Below are positions 38,887 through 48,179 of a DNA stretch of 62,220 bases, in pieces. The notes below the pieces were generated by a model. The model did not search any database. It saw nothing but the letters and a program-made list of their open reading frames with translations, and was not told where the DNA came from. Position 1 is the first letter of the stretch. The number at the start of each line of letters is the position of its first letter. The translations under genes were made by a program, and so were the position numbers. The DNA comes from Candidatus Nitrotoga sp. 1052. GTDB lineage: Bacteria > Pseudomonadota > Gammaproteobacteria > Burkholderiales > Gallionellaceae. Location: NCBI RefSeq assembly GCF_927312905.1, contig NZ_CAKMHQ010000027.1, positions 1 to 62,220 of the forward strand. The letters are read 5' to 3'.

Positions 38887-40044
38887 ATGGCATTAATGAT
38901 TAACGAACAACAAGAAGACCATCTCAAGAATCCGGATTTCGGCAACGAGTCTCCTGTTAAAACTGCTGCTGCGCCCCTGCAGGTTGCTTTGCTGCTTGAG
39001 TCCGACATGGACTGCTATCTCACGGTAAATGGCGACGATCAGGGTCAACTGGATAAAAACACACCCCGACGCTTTTTTCTGCCTGCGGGTAGCCACCTTA
39101 TTAATGCCATCACCCAAGATGGCCTAGTGGAAAAGGAATGGGTGCAGGCTTCTGCTAATGAAGAGGTCGCCTGTCTCATCTATCTGGCGGAGGAACATGC
39201 ACAGGCCCAGGCAAAGCTTAGGGAACAGAAGAAAGAGCTGAATGGACCGCTAGGCATAGAGTGCTGGTCGGTAGAACAAATTCAACTTGAACAAATGGCG
39301 GCTGCAAACGAAGTCGGGCTTGCCAAAGTTTTCCGCGATGCGCCGGACACTCCTGAGATGGTAGTGATACCGGCAGGCAGCTATCGTATGGGCGAAGTAT
39401 CTGACAAACATAAAGTTACCATTGCTCGCCCTTTCGCAGTAGGAAAATACCCGGTCACAATGGCGGAATGGAAGCGTTTCGTCGTGTCCGGCGAAACTAC
39501 CTATTCCCCTGCAGATAACGGTTGGGCAGGTGACAATCTGCCCGTGACTAATGTTAATTTTATTCACGCGCAAGCCTATGTGCGCTGGCTATCAACCCAA
39601 ACGGGCAAGACCTATCGCTTGTTGTCTGAAGCGGAATGGGAATACGCGTGCCGTGCCGGGTCGGTAACGGAATATTACTGGGGTGATGAGCTTGGCAAAA
39701 ACAACTGCAACTGCCAAGACAGCAAAAGCGAATGGAGTTGTAAGCGTGCCTCACCAGTCGGTAGTTTTGCGCCTAACGCATTTGGGTTGCATGACATGCT
39801 GGGAAATGTATGGGAATGGGTGGAGGATACATGGCATGATACCTACAGGGGGGCTCCGGCAGATGGCAAGGCGTGGTCGTCTGGCGGTGCAATAAGCACT
39901 CTTAGCAATCAGGAATGGCGAGTGCTGCGCGGCGGTTCCTGGATCATTGATCCGAGGGACGCGCGCTCCGCCGTTCGCTTCATGAGCGATCAGTCGAGTC
40001 GTAACTCTTACACAGGCATCCGTGTTGTCAGGACATTGGCATGA
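38887..40044 (+). CDS. FGE-sulfatase/C-type-lectin-fold protein 4 of 4
   Basis: A 385-residue protein from ATG 38887 (MALMINEQQED). It repeats the plan of copies 2 and 3: PEGA-like domain (LLLESDMDCYLTVNGDDQG), helical link (EEHAQAQAKLREQKKE), FGE-like domain with MVVIPAGSYRMGE, RLLSEAEWEYACRAGS, NAFGLHDMLGNVWEWVED and RVLRGGSW, and a variable segment at 39919-40038. One core motif differs: NVNFIHAQAYVRWL replaces the SWFDAQ of the others. No signal peptide or membrane segment is seen, so it is cytoplasmic unless exported by an unrecognised route. Confidence 0.8.
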   Translation: MALMINEQQEDHLKNPDFGNESPVKTAAAPLQVALLLESDMDCYLTVNGDDQGQLDKNTPRRFFLPAGSHLINAITQDGLVEKEWVQASANEEVACLIYLAEEHAQAQAKLREQKKELNGPLGIECWSVEQIQLEQMAAANEVGLAKVFRDAPDTPEMVVIPAGSYRMGEVSDKHKVTIARPFAVGKYPVTMAEWKRFVVSGETTYSPADNGWAGDNLPVTNVNFIHAQAYVRWLSTQTGKTYRLLSEAEWEYACRAGSVTEYYWGDELGKNNCNCQDSKSEWSCKRASPVGSFAPNAFGLHDMLGNVWEWVEDTWHDTYRGAPADGKAWSSGGAISTLSNQEWRVLRGGSWIIDPRDARSAVRFMSDQSSRNSYTGIRVVRTLA

Positions 40045-40094
40045 GGTTGCAGCTTACTTTGCAAATCAAGTACATGATTTGAGCTTGAGAGATA

Positions 40095-40119
40095 ATAACG
40101 CCGCATTGCGCGGCGTTAT
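40095..40119. repeat. 10-bp perfect stem-loop after the lectin-fold gene array
   Basis: ATAACGCCGC and GCGGCGTTAT pair around ATTGC, about 50 bp after array gene 4. There is no T run; it may mark the 3' end of the array transcript. The rest of 40045-40303 holds nothing recognisable. Confidence 0.6.
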
Positions 40120-40303
40120 ATGTCGATAGATGGGTTATCGACTTATCCGGTTTGATTCCGGCGAAATACTCACTTCAGATTGTATTTATTGCAGTCTCGA
40201 TAAGCGTCTCCCAAATGGTTTACGTTCTAATCTTACCCAATCCTACTATGTGTTTTTATACACTCAACTTGATGCAAATACAAGCTGCTTTTAAAGCTGA
40301 GTA

Positions 40304-40486
40304 TTAAAATTCAATCATTTCAAAATCTTCCTTACGCGCCCCGCATTCCGGGCAAGTCCAGTTAATAGGCACGTCTTCCCAGCGCGTGCCAGGCAAGATG
40401 CCATCTTCCGGGGAGCCAGTGGCTTCGTCATATAGCCAGCCGCAAATGAGGCACATATAGGTTTTATATTCAGGGTTCGGGGTCAT
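40304..40486 (-). CDS. rubA: rubredoxin
   Basis: A 60-residue iron protein with the two knuckles [10 protein letters not shown] and [12 protein letters not shown], each giving two cysteines to one iron. The conserved [22 protein letters not shown] loop is typical. It carries single electrons in the cytoplasm; the partner is unknown. It diverges from thiD across 46 bp, so the promoters overlap closely. Confidence 0.95.
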   Translation of the reverse strand: MTPNPEYKTYMCLICGWLYDEATGSPEDGILPGTRWEDVPINWTCPECGARKEDFEMIEF

Positions 40487-40532
40487 GGCGAGTAATTTCA
40501 GTTAAAATTGCATTTTTCTTTTGTATTTTACA

Positions 40533-41384
40533 ATGACACCTACTGCCATGTCTGACATCCCGCCTATTGTCCTTACTTTTGGTGCCACTGATCCCAGCGG
40601 GGGGGCAGGTTTGCAGGCCGATATTCTGACTATTGCCAGCATGGGTTGTCATCCCCTGTCCGTTGTGACAGCAGTCACTGTACAGGACACTGGTGGGGTA
40701 GATGACATCTTGCCAATTGATGCTGAGTGGGTATCTGATCAGGCACGCGCAGTGCTGGAAGACATGCCCGTGGCGGCGTTCAAAATTGGTCTGCTGGGCA
40801 GCGTAGAGAATATTGCGGCGATTGCTGAAGTGATTTCAGACTATCCCGATATTCCGTTGGTATTTGACCCGGTGTTGGCATCTGGCCGCGGCGATGAACT
40901 AGCCGATGAGGACATGTTGGACGCATTACGTGAACTGTTATTGCCCCAGACCACTATCCTGACACCGAATAGCATAGAGGCACGCCGCCTCATTCAAGAT
41001 GAAGATAATGACGAAGATAATCCCGACTTGGCCGAGTGTGCCAAGCGCATCGTGCAGCTTGGTTGTGAATATGTGCTGGTGACGGGCACACACGAGCATA
41101 CGCCCAAGGTGATTAACACTCTTTACGGCGAGAACGGCGTAGTACGTAGCGATAGCTGGGCGCGCCTGTCAGGCATTTACCATGGCTCCGGCTGCACTTT
41201 GGCCTCGGCCATTGCCTCTTTGCTGGCAAACGGCCTGTCGATGAATGAAGCGGTGAAAGAGGCTCAGGAGTTTACTTGGCAGGCATTGCAATATGCCTTC
41301 CGTCCCGGCATGGGACAGCACATTCCAGATCGTTTATTTTGGGCCCGAGATGACGAAGAGGATGAATCCAGCGTACGCCATTAA
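40533..41384 (+). CDS. thiD: hydroxymethylpyrimidine (phosphate) kinase
   Basis: A 283-residue ribokinase-fold enzyme of thiamine synthesis that phosphorylates HMP and HMP-P. Landmarks: TFGATDPSGGAGLQADILT, AVTVQDTGG, FKIGLLGS, VFDPVLASGRGDEL, LTPNSIEARRL and the anion hole/base YHGSGCTLASAIAS. A TTG at 40521 and a Met at 40548 are alternative starts. It overlaps thiE by about 20 bp, so the two are translated together. No TPP riboswitch was recognised upstream. Confidence 0.93.
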   Translation: MTPTAMSDIPPIVLTFGATDPSGGAGLQADILTIASMGCHPLSVVTAVTVQDTGGVDDILPIDAEWVSDQARAVLEDMPVAAFKIGLLGSVENIAAIAEVISDYPDIPLVFDPVLASGRGDELADEDMLDALRELLLPQTTILTPNSIEARRLIQDEDNDEDNPDLAECAKRIVQLGCEYVLVTGTHEHTPKVINTLYGENGVVRSDSWARLSGIYHGSGCTLASAIASLLANGLSMNEAVKEAQEFTWQALQYAFRPGMGQHIPDRLFWARDDEEDESSVRH

Positions 41385-42021
41385 AGGCGTTTACGCTATT
41401 ACGCCAGACTGTGCAGATACCAAAGATTTGTTGCATCGTGCGCGACTGGCACTGGCAGGTGACGTACAGGTTCTGCAGTATCGCAATAAATCAGCAAATA
41501 CTGCGCAGCGATTGGAACAGGCTCACGCCTTACGCAAACTGACGCGTGAATTTGCCATAACATTTATTGTAAATGACGATGTACAACTGGCGGCGCACGT
41601 GGATGCGGATGGTGTGCATTTAGGCGTAGCGGATAATAGCGTTGATACGGCGCGTGCCGCACTGGGAATACATAAAATCATTGGCGTTTCTTGCTATAAC
41701 CGTCTGTCACTGGCTCAAGATGCAGTTCATGCAGGTGCGGATTACGTGGCATTCGGAGCATTTTTCCCCTCGACCATAAAGCCTAATGCTGAAGTGGCAG
41801 ATATTGAATTATTGCAGCAGGCGCGTGTCGAACTTGCCGTGCCACTGGTAGCAATCGGTGGCATCACCCTGCACAATGCCGCATCGTTAGTGCATGCAGG
41901 TGCAGATGCGCTGGCGGTGATTTCGGCTTTATTTGACGCGAAGGACATAATGGCGACAGCAAAAAAATTGTCCAAGTTGTTTAATTCAAATCGATTGCTT
42001 ACTGGAAGACTCACTCGCTAG
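41362..42021 (+). CDS. thiE: thiamine-phosphate synthase
   Basis: A 219-residue TIM-barrel enzyme joining HMP-PP to the thiazole phosphate. Seen are GVYAITPD, VLQYRNKS, FIVNDDVQLAAHVDADGVHLG, IGVSCYN, DYVAFGAFFPSTIKP and VPLVAIGGIT. The Met at 41362 gives the normal N-terminus; Met 41350 would add four residues. Both lie inside the end of thiD. Confidence 0.93.
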   Translation: MNPAYAIKGVYAITPDCADTKDLLHRARLALAGDVQVLQYRNKSANTAQRLEQAHALRKLTREFAITFIVNDDVQLAAHVDADGVHLGVADNSVDTARAALGIHKIIGVSCYNRLSLAQDAVHAGADYVAFGAFFPSTIKPNAEVADIELLQQARVELAVPLVAIGGITLHNAASLVHAGADALAVISALFDAKDIMATAKKLSKLFNSNRLLTGRLTR

Positions 42022-42035
42022 TGGGAATATCCTTG

Positions 42036-43019
42036 ATGCACAAAAAAATCGTATTTGTGTTCTTGGGGATTCTTTTGTTTGTCTTGGCACGGTGCGCTTA
42101 CTGCAAGAATGAAGACCCAGCTCCGGCACCTGCTCCCACAGCCTCGGTTTCAGCTCCCATTGAGGGGACACAGGATACGATGGAGTTTCCTGCTGCGTTG
42201 GTGGGCGAGCAGTTTGAATATGCTGTGCAACGAGGCGATTCCCTGACCAGCATCAGCGCCCGTTTTGGTATAGAGCTGTCCGTTCTTGCACGGATGAATG
42301 GAATAAAAAAAGGCGCAATGTTACAACAGGATCAGCTGTTGCAGATTGATAACCGTCATATCATTCCGGAACGGTTGACGGATGGCATACTGATCAACCT
42401 GCCGCAGCGGATGCTGTATTATTTTCAAGCAGGCAAGCTGATGGTTTACTATCCAGTGGGCCTGGGACGCCCGAACTGGCCAACACCAATGGGCAGCTTC
42501 AGTGTCATTAATATCCAGGAAAACAAGACGTGGTATTTGCCCAAGTCAATCCAGGAAGAAATGCGGCGAGAAGGGAAGATTGTACTGACCCAGGTGCCGC
42601 CAGGGCCGGAGAATCCATTGGGCAAGCACTGGATTGGCCTTAGCCTTCCGGGAATCGGTATTCACGGCACCATCGCACCGGCGAGTATCTATCATTTCCT
42701 GAGTCATGGCTGCATCCGTTTGCATCCGGATGACATTGCCGCACTTTTTCAGCAGGTACGCAAAAATCTGACCGGCAAGCTCATTTATGTCCCTGTATTG
42801 CTGGTGCGTCTTAAGGATGGCCGCGTTTTTCTTGAAGTGAATCGGGACGTTTATAAAAAGAATATTGATCCGATAACCATTGTAGAGAACTCAGCTAAGA
42901 CCCAAGGAATTGGTGACATGGTAGACTGGGACAAAGTGAAAGAAGTCATTCAACTAAAGGAAGGGCTGGCTCGTGAAGTGGGATTGCCAGTCCCCATTCC
43001 AAATGGAGATATCCAATGA
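42036..43019 (+). CDS. L,D-transpeptidase with LysM domain (YkuD family)
   Basis: A 327-residue envelope enzyme from Met 42036. The N-terminal segment KIVFVFLGILLFVLA is a signal sequence. A LysM domain binds peptidoglycan (FEYAVQRGDSLTSISARFG to DQLLQIDN). The YkuD domain holds IGIHGTIAPASIYHFLSHGCIRLHPDDI, with the catalytic Cys in SHGCIRL. Such proteins make 3-3 cross-links or attach lipoproteins to the wall. It ends with an ATGA overlap with the next gene, another peptidoglycan enzyme. Confidence 0.9.
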   Translation: MHKKIVFVFLGILLFVLARCAYCKNEDPAPAPAPTASVSAPIEGTQDTMEFPAALVGEQFEYAVQRGDSLTSISARFGIELSVLARMNGIKKGAMLQQDQLLQIDNRHIIPERLTDGILINLPQRMLYYFQAGKLMVYYPVGLGRPNWPTPMGSFSVINIQENKTWYLPKSIQEEMRREGKIVLTQVPPGPENPLGKHWIGLSLPGIGIHGTIAPASIYHFLSHGCIRLHPDDIAALFQQVRKNLTGKLIYVPVLLVRLKDGRVFLEVNRDVYKKNIDPITIVENSAKTQGIGDMVDWDKVKEVIQLKEGLAREVGLPVPIPNGDIQ

Positions 43020-43582
43020 AACTCACAATAAAAGACAATAGCCGTCGTCAATTTTTAAAATTAGGGATGCTGGTCGCCGCAGCTGGACTGTCTCCCTTCC
43101 CGGCGCATGCCGCACTGCGTGATATTGCTGCCAGAGAACGATCATTAGCCTTTTATAACACGCATACAGGGGAAAGCATAAAAACCGTCTATTGGGCAGA
43201 GGGTGACTATATCCCCCAAGCCTTGGCTGATATCAATCATGTGCTGCGTGATCACCGAAATAATGAAATAAAAAACATGTCCCCTGTGCTGCTTGATTTG
43301 CTGTATGGCATCAACAGCATGATCGAGGCTCGCCAACCTTTCCATATTATTTCCGGATATCGCTCGCCCGCCACCAATGCCAAGCTCGCAGCGAGCAGCG
43401 GCGGTGTGGCCAAGCACAGTATGCATTTGGACGGTAAGGCGACTGATATTCGTGTCCCCGGGCATGATCTTATCCAAGTGCGCCGTGCGGCATTTATGCT
43501 GCACGGCGGCGGCGTGGGCTATTATCCGGGCTCTGATTTTGTCCATGTAGATGTTGGCAGGGTGCGGCAATGGCAGGGTTAA
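43016..43582 (+). CDS. YcbK-like M15 peptidase (DUF882) with Tat signal
   Basis: A 188-residue exported protein. The N-terminus NSRRQFLKLGMLVAAAGLS is a twin-arginine signal. The peptidase_M15-type metal site is visible as SGYRSPATNAKL, KHSMHLDGKATDIR and FVHVDVG. E. coli relatives (MepK/YcbK) cut 3-3 peptidoglycan cross-links, the bond that an L,D-transpeptidase makes. Translational coupling to the upstream L,D-transpeptidase gene fits a build-and-trim pair. The exact bond cut is inferred. Confidence 0.88.
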   Translation: MKLTIKDNSRRQFLKLGMLVAAAGLSPFPAHAALRDIAARERSLAFYNTHTGESIKTVYWAEGDYIPQALADINHVLRDHRNNEIKNMSPVLLDLLYGINSMIEARQPFHIISGYRSPATNAKLAASSGGVAKHSMHLDGKATDIRVPGHDLIQVRRAAFMLHGGGVGYYPGSDFVHVDVGRVRQWQG

Positions 43583-43782
43583 CCATTTATGAGCGGTTTA
43601 TGAAATGTTCGGGCTAGAATATGAAGGCAATAAAAATTGGAAACATGCAGACATTCATCAAAGACATCCAGAGGTGCTCTTGACTCGGCAGATTTAATTC
43701 TTAGATTCGATTCACAACGTTAGAAGCTTTCTGATAATAGGGGTGCAAGCATGCACCGCTTTATCCTGGCCACGCTTGCATA

Positions 43783-44958
43783 TTAGCCCTGCGCCAACGC
43801 CATGGCTTTTTGAAAATACTTAAATGCCTCGTTCGGTTGCTGCAATTTCTCAGACAAATGGCCAAGAGCGGTATACGCAGCGCTGCTGGGTGCAATGCTG
43901 TTGCTTGCATCCAGATAGTTTTGAGCTTTGCTCCACAACCCTTGGTGTAAGCACAACTTCCCCAGCACCAGTAGCAATCCAGCATCGTCAGGATGCTGCT
44001 TGAGCCAACGCTCTGCCTGTTCAATATGACTCCCTGCTTCTCCCGTCAGGCATTCCCCATATAGCATTACCAAGTCGCTATCCCATTCCACGTTTAGCCT
44101 GTCAGTTATAATCTGCTTTGCGTTACGACAATCTCCCTGATGGATGAAGGCACGCGCAGCCGCCGCTACAACTTTGGGGCGCTTTCTGAATTCGCCAGGG
44201 GTGCTTTTCCAAATGGCCAGCAACGCTTGAGCGTCCAGCGTGTGCGCGCGGATTTTTTCCAGCCAGGCCTGCTGGCGTATCTGCGCAGCAGCGGCGTCAT
44301 CCATTGCACTGCGCTTTTTCAACTGATCTACAATATCCAGCACCGCATCCCAATTTCGCGCCTGTTGCTGTGCCCTAAGCTCAAGATGAAGCGCGCCGAT
44401 ATGTCCTTTTACTCCGCTCTCGCGCAATTCTTTCAGCGATTGAAGCGCGGCCTGGGGTTGGTGTTGATCGAGATTAAATTTGGCTTGCGCCATCAAGCGC
44501 ATGGTGGATACACCTGCCGACTTATTATCGGCTGTAGCCAGGTAAGCATCGCGCCTGTCGAATTCACGCAGCTCATGCGCTGCACGTGCTGCAATGACAG
44601 GGTTGAGGCCGGAACTTTCGCCTAACTCCATCGCGCGTACCGCAGCCTTTTCCGCCACCGCATAGCGCCCTTCGAAGAACGCGTCAAGCGCTTCCATCAT
44701 GGCTGAGCGTCCTTTGCTGTGAGCACGTTCAATGCGGAACTGGCGCACATAAGCGGGGAGGCGGATGGCGGACAGTGCCAAGCGCACGGCGAAATATCCC
44801 AGCACGAACAGGGCTAACAGCATCAGCAAAAACAGGGTGAGCGATATCTCAATACGATAGGGCGGATACACTAGCAACAAGTAGCCGGGATTGTGTGCTG
44901 CCAACTTCAGCGCCACGGCCAGCGAGAATAATCCCAGCAGCCACACCAGGAATTTCAT
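43783..44958 (-). CDS. hemY: HemY, haem-biosynthesis-associated TPR membrane protein
   Basis: A 391-residue inner-membrane protein. Two N-terminal helices (residues 1-22 and 38-62) are followed by a TPR solenoid, for example HPDDAGLLLVLGKLCLHQGLWSKAQNYLDASNSIAP-type repeats near the end. This is the gammaproteobacterial/betaproteobacterial HemY, not protoporphyrinogen oxidase. It is last of the hemC-hemD-hemX-hemY run and overlaps hemX by 4 bp. Its role in porphyrin flow is poorly defined. Confidence 0.9.
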   Translation of the reverse strand: MKFLVWLLGLFSLAVALKLAAHNPGYLLLVYPPYRIEISLTLFLLMLLALFVLGYFAVRLALSAIRLPAYVRQFRIERAHSKGRSAMMEALDAFFEGRYAVAEKAAVRAMELGESSGLNPVIAARAAHELREFDRRDAYLATADNKSAGVSTMRLMAQAKFNLDQHQPQAALQSLKELRESGVKGHIGALHLELRAQQQARNWDAVLDIVDQLKKRSAMDDAAAAQIRQQAWLEKIRAHTLDAQALLAIWKSTPGEFRKRPKVVAAAARAFIHQGDCRNAKQIITDRLNVEWDSDLVMLYGECLTGEAGSHIEQAERWLKQHPDDAGLLLVLGKLCLHQGLWSKAQNYLDASNSIAPSSAAYTALGHLSEKLQQPNEAFKYFQKAMALAQG

Positions 44959-46049
44959 CGTGACCCCTTGCCGAGCGAAGAACGATAGTTACGCGCTGCT
45001 TCCAGGCTCGCACTGACATCCGGCAATTCAATGTTTATGTTGGACTTCCGCAGCTTCTGCAAAGTGGTTACAGCTAGCGCACCACTGGTGGATTTGACAT
45101 CAAAATAACGTACTATCCATTCCTGTACCAATTGCAGATCATGTTTAAAGCTCTTTTCGTCGCGCGACAACAAGCCAAGACGTGCTGACAACAGGCGCAA
45201 CTTCAAATTTTCACGTAAAAAGAAAGTTTGCGTAGGCGGTAGTAGCGGCAACTCACGCTTTTGCATATTTTCGATGCGCACCAAGCGCTTCATGTCTTCC
45301 CAGACTTCGCGCATTAAATGCCGCCATGCGCCCTCATCACGCACTGGCGCGGTTATGGCGACATTTTTTTCCTGCGGCACATGAGCAATGTCCTGTATTA
45401 GGGGCAAGGTGTCCACTTCAGCGATGAGATTATCGAGGCGGAACTTGATATCCTGTACATCTACATCTGGCAATGTACGCAACTTGTCAATGTCGCGATT
45501 GATAGCCTTCCGCAATCCATTTAAGGCGGCACGATCCATGCGCTTAAGGCGATCATCGGCCTGTTGCATGGCGATTAACGCTGCCTTCACATTGGCAGAA
45601 AGTTGCAATTGCTGTCCAGCGATCAGCAGCAACTGCTCCACTTCAGCCAGCACCGTCTCATCGCGGCTGCCGGACAGATCTTGATACAGCGACTCCAGCG
45701 CAGCCCGCTGATTTTGTGCTTCGGCAGAATGTGCTTCCAGCACGCTCACTTTGACAGACAGTTCACGCATGGACTCCTGCACTTGCATCATCAATACTTG
45801 GCTGGCCTTGTTGTTGCCGTCCATTTCGGCCAAGCGGCGCGCCAAATCCTGTTGCATATTATTAATCTGGAGGTGAGTGTCAAACCACTGCCATAGGAAC
45901 ACTACCAGCACTACAGCCAACACCATCTGCATAACACTCATGCGCGAAATGATATTTTCCACACGATTATGCGCCGAAACGGCAGGCGCTATCACAGCCT
46001 CCGGCACAGCAGAATTGATCGGTTCGGGGGGCGGCGCTTGCTTGGTCAT
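44955..46049 (-). CDS. hemX: HemX, uroporphyrinogen-III C-methyltransferase-like membrane protein
   Basis: A 364-residue protein with one membrane helix (MVLAVVLVVFLWQWF, residues 41-55) and long coiled-coil segments (QQDLARRLAEMDGNNKAS onward), then the conserved EVEQLLLIAGQQLQLSANVKAAL and FFLRENLKLRLLSARLGLLSRDE. It has no SAM-binding fold, so the methyltransferase name of the family is only historical. It overlaps hemD and hemY by 4 bp each. Confidence 0.9.
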   Translation of the reverse strand: MTKQAPPPEPINSAVPEAVIAPAVSAHNRVENIISRMSVMQMVLAVVLVVFLWQWFDTHLQINNMQQDLARRLAEMDGNNKASQVLMMQVQESMRELSVKVSVLEAHSAEAQNQRAALESLYQDLSGSRDETVLAEVEQLLLIAGQQLQLSANVKAALIAMQQADDRLKRMDRAALNGLRKAINRDIDKLRTLPDVDVQDIKFRLDNLIAEVDTLPLIQDIAHVPQEKNVAITAPVRDEGAWRHLMREVWEDMKRLVRIENMQKRELPLLPPTQTFFLRENLKLRLLSARLGLLSRDEKSFKHDLQLVQEWIVRYFDVKSTSGALAVTTLQKLRKSNINIELPDVSASLEAARNYRSSLGKGSR

Positions 46050-46954
46050 AGCTTATTTCCAATTCTGTTTGAAGCATTTTTCTTTGCCCATGCTATCAAA
46101 CCTGATATCAAACCGTCATCCCCTTCATCAGTCAGCACAACCTCGCTCCAACCCAGTTTATGCGCGGTTTCGGCAATGCGTGCATGCGGTACGAATAATG
46201 GCACAGCGGCAAGTCTTTTTTTCGCCACGTTATCCAGCATGTCCCACAAATAACCCAAGGCCTCGCTACTGGTCACTGTAATGGCATCTGGATTGGCAGC
46301 AAGCAACAGGGTGGCATCTTGATGCGGCCTGGCACGTTGGTAGCATGTGACGTACTCGACCTTGACGCCACGCGCTTTAAGGGTATCGCCCAATAACTCA
46401 CGTCCGCCATTGCCGCGAAAAATAACCACGCGCCAGCCTGCGATCTGTTTCAATTCCGGCAGCGCCAGCAAGGCTTCGCTATCGAAACGATCCTGCGGCG
46501 CGATGACATTTTTTACACCGTAATCACGCAGTGCGCGAACACTGCCTTGCCCTACCGTTGCAATTTTTAAGGACGCGGGCAACGCATTATATTGTTCGGT
46601 TGAAACACTAACGTTACCCTCTCCCGCTTTACTGCCCGCATCTGTTTCATTTGCTAGCGGAACAAAGTTAACAGAGCTGAGCTGACTGGGGGAGAGAGAT
46701 TTGCTTGCGGTAATAATAGCTTCCATGCCATAACGCACGGCATTGGGACTAATAAAAATAGCAAGATTGAATTCGTGCAGACGGGCGATAAGCGCGCGCA
46801 AAGACTCCGAGTCAAGCACCGGGCTGACTTCCAACAGGGGAAAAAGGATTGCTCGCCCACCAGCCTGTACTATGCGTTGTGCCAAATTCGTCGCCTGCTC
46901 GCGCGGGCGGGTCACCACGATGTTCAATCCGGCTAGTGGCTGCTGTTGCATCAT
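46046..46954 (-). CDS. hemD: uroporphyrinogen-III synthase
   Basis: A 302-residue, two-domain enzyme that cyclises hydroxymethylbilane with inversion of ring D. The family is divergent; the visible guides are VVTRPREQATNLAQRI at the start, IFISPNAVRYGME, KIATVGQGSVRALRDYGV, GWRVVIFRGNGGRELL and ITVTSSEALGYLWDML. It is about 40 residues longer than the shortest members because of an insert near residues 95-120. hemC lies 165 bp upstream; that gap holds nothing recognisable. Confidence 0.9.
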   Translation of the reverse strand: MMQQQPLAGLNIVVTRPREQATNLAQRIVQAGGRAILFPLLEVSPVLDSESLRALIARLHEFNLAIFISPNAVRYGMEAIITASKSLSPSQLSSVNFVPLANETDAGSKAGEGNVSVSTEQYNALPASLKIATVGQGSVRALRDYGVKNVIAPQDRFDSEALLALPELKQIAGWRVVIFRGNGGRELLGDTLKARGVKVEYVTCYQRARPHQDATLLLAANPDAITVTSSEALGYLWDMLDNVAKKRLAAVPLFVPHARIAETAHKLGWSEVVLTDEGDDGLISGLIAWAKKNASNRIGNKL

Positions 46955-47119
46955 GTCAAAATAAATTTTGTTATATTACTGAGTGACAGCGGTACAGAGT
47001 TAAAAACCCAGGGGAAAAAAACAAAGTCATCCCTCTTGTTGGAAAAAATATATACCTGCCAAAAATAAATTTTACTCTTTGTATCTGTGTGCCTCTGTAG
47101 TGACTTGTTATATCGAATT

Positions 47120-48064
47120 TCATAGAGCCGCAAGAATCTCATCCGCGCCCTGAGCGCGTAATGCTTGCGCCACGGCATTACCCAATGCTTCAGGGTCGGC
47201 AGTTGTACCACATAGTTCGGCATGCGCCATGCGACTACCATCTGGGCTGCCGACAAAGCCTCGCAAGCGCAGTTCATTGCCCACTATTTCTGCAAAACCG
47301 CCTAGCGGTACCTGGCAGCTGCCCGCCAGCGCACGGCTCAAGGCGCGTTCCGCCCGCACGCAAATAGCAGTGTCCGCATGGTGCAGTGGACGCAACAGCA
47401 CTTCCAGGTCAGGGCGGGAAATAAGACATTCAATGCCAAGCGCACCCTGCCCCACTGCCGGCAGGCTGTTCTCAGGAGAAATTAAATCGCGGATACGATC
47501 GCCTAAGCCCAAACGCTTCAAACCCGCAGCGGCGAGAATGACGGCGGCGTATTTGCCTTCGTCAAGCTTGCGCAAACGGGTCTGCACATTACCTCGCAAT
47601 GACTCAATTTTCAGATGGGGAAAACGTGCACGCAACTGACTTTCACGGCGTAAGCTCGAAGTGCCTACCACACTGCCAGGCGGTAGTGATTCGAGATTGG
47701 CATGGAGGTTAGAAACAAAGGCATCGCGCGCATCTTCACGTTTGTCAATGCAGGCCAACATAAATCCATGTGGCAAATGCATTGGCATATCCTTCAGCGA
47801 GTGCACCGCAATATCAGCGCGTCCATCTTCCAACGCAGTCTCAAGTTCTTTCACGAATAAACCCTTGCCACCGATTTTAGACAGCGTTACATCAAGAATT
47901 TGATCGCCTTGCGTGGTCATGCCCAATATGCTGATTTCGGTTTGTTGGTATAATGCACGTAGCCGAGCACGGATAAATTCTGCCTGCCACATTGCCAACG
48001 CGCTTTCACGCGATACGATGACCAGTTTTGCGGGGGCGGCTTGCGCCTGAGATACCTGATTCAT
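47120..48064 (-). CDS. hemC: hydroxymethylbilane synthase (porphobilinogen deaminase)
   Basis: A 314-residue enzyme that joins four porphobilinogen units. The Met at 48064 ([13 protein letters not shown]) has AGGA upstream. Conserved: [76 protein letters not shown] and [11 protein letters not shown], where the Cys carries the dipyrromethane cofactor. It diverges from ppc over about 115 bp. Confidence 0.95.
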   Translation of the reverse strand: MNQVSQAQAAPAKLVIVSRESALAMWQAEFIRARLRALYQQTEISILGMTTQGDQILDVTLSKIGGKGLFVKELETALEDGRADIAVHSLKDMPMHLPHGFMLACIDKREDARDAFVSNLHANLESLPPGSVVGTSSLRRESQLRARFPHLKIESLRGNVQTRLRKLDEGKYAAVILAAAGLKRLGLGDRIRDLISPENSLPAVGQGALGIECLISRPDLEVLLRPLHHADTAICVRAERALSRALAGSCQVPLGGFAEIVGNELRLRGFVGSPDGSRMAHAELCGTTADPEALGNAVAQALRAQGADEILAAL

Positions 48065-48179
48065 TGGTTTTCCTGAATCTTTAGTTGTAAATCCGATTGC
48101 GCCGCATTCTAACATGAGCCTATTGCGCGCGCGTTATACCGTATGCTGTAGAAGACACCTGTTTTAGAAGATAAATACC

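Noticed and set aside
35133-40044. Annotation of the four genes as true formylglycine-generating enzymes (sulfatase activators)
   Set aside because: The two active-site cysteines of that enzyme are missing in the C-terminal region of all four, and no sulfatase gene is nearby.
40136-40170. T-arm-like sequence (CCGGTTTGATTCCGG) suggesting a tRNA
   Set aside because: No acceptor stem, anticodon arm or CCA end could be found around it.
34627-40303. A template repeat or reverse transcriptase beside the lectin-fold array
   Set aside because: I read both flanks and the gaps between the genes for an adenine-rich copy of the 120-nt segment and for an RT frame, and found neither.
43783-44958. HemY as protoporphyrinogen oxidase
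   Set aside because: The protein has two membrane helices and TPR repeats and no FAD-binding motif; it is the unrelated proteobacterial HemY.
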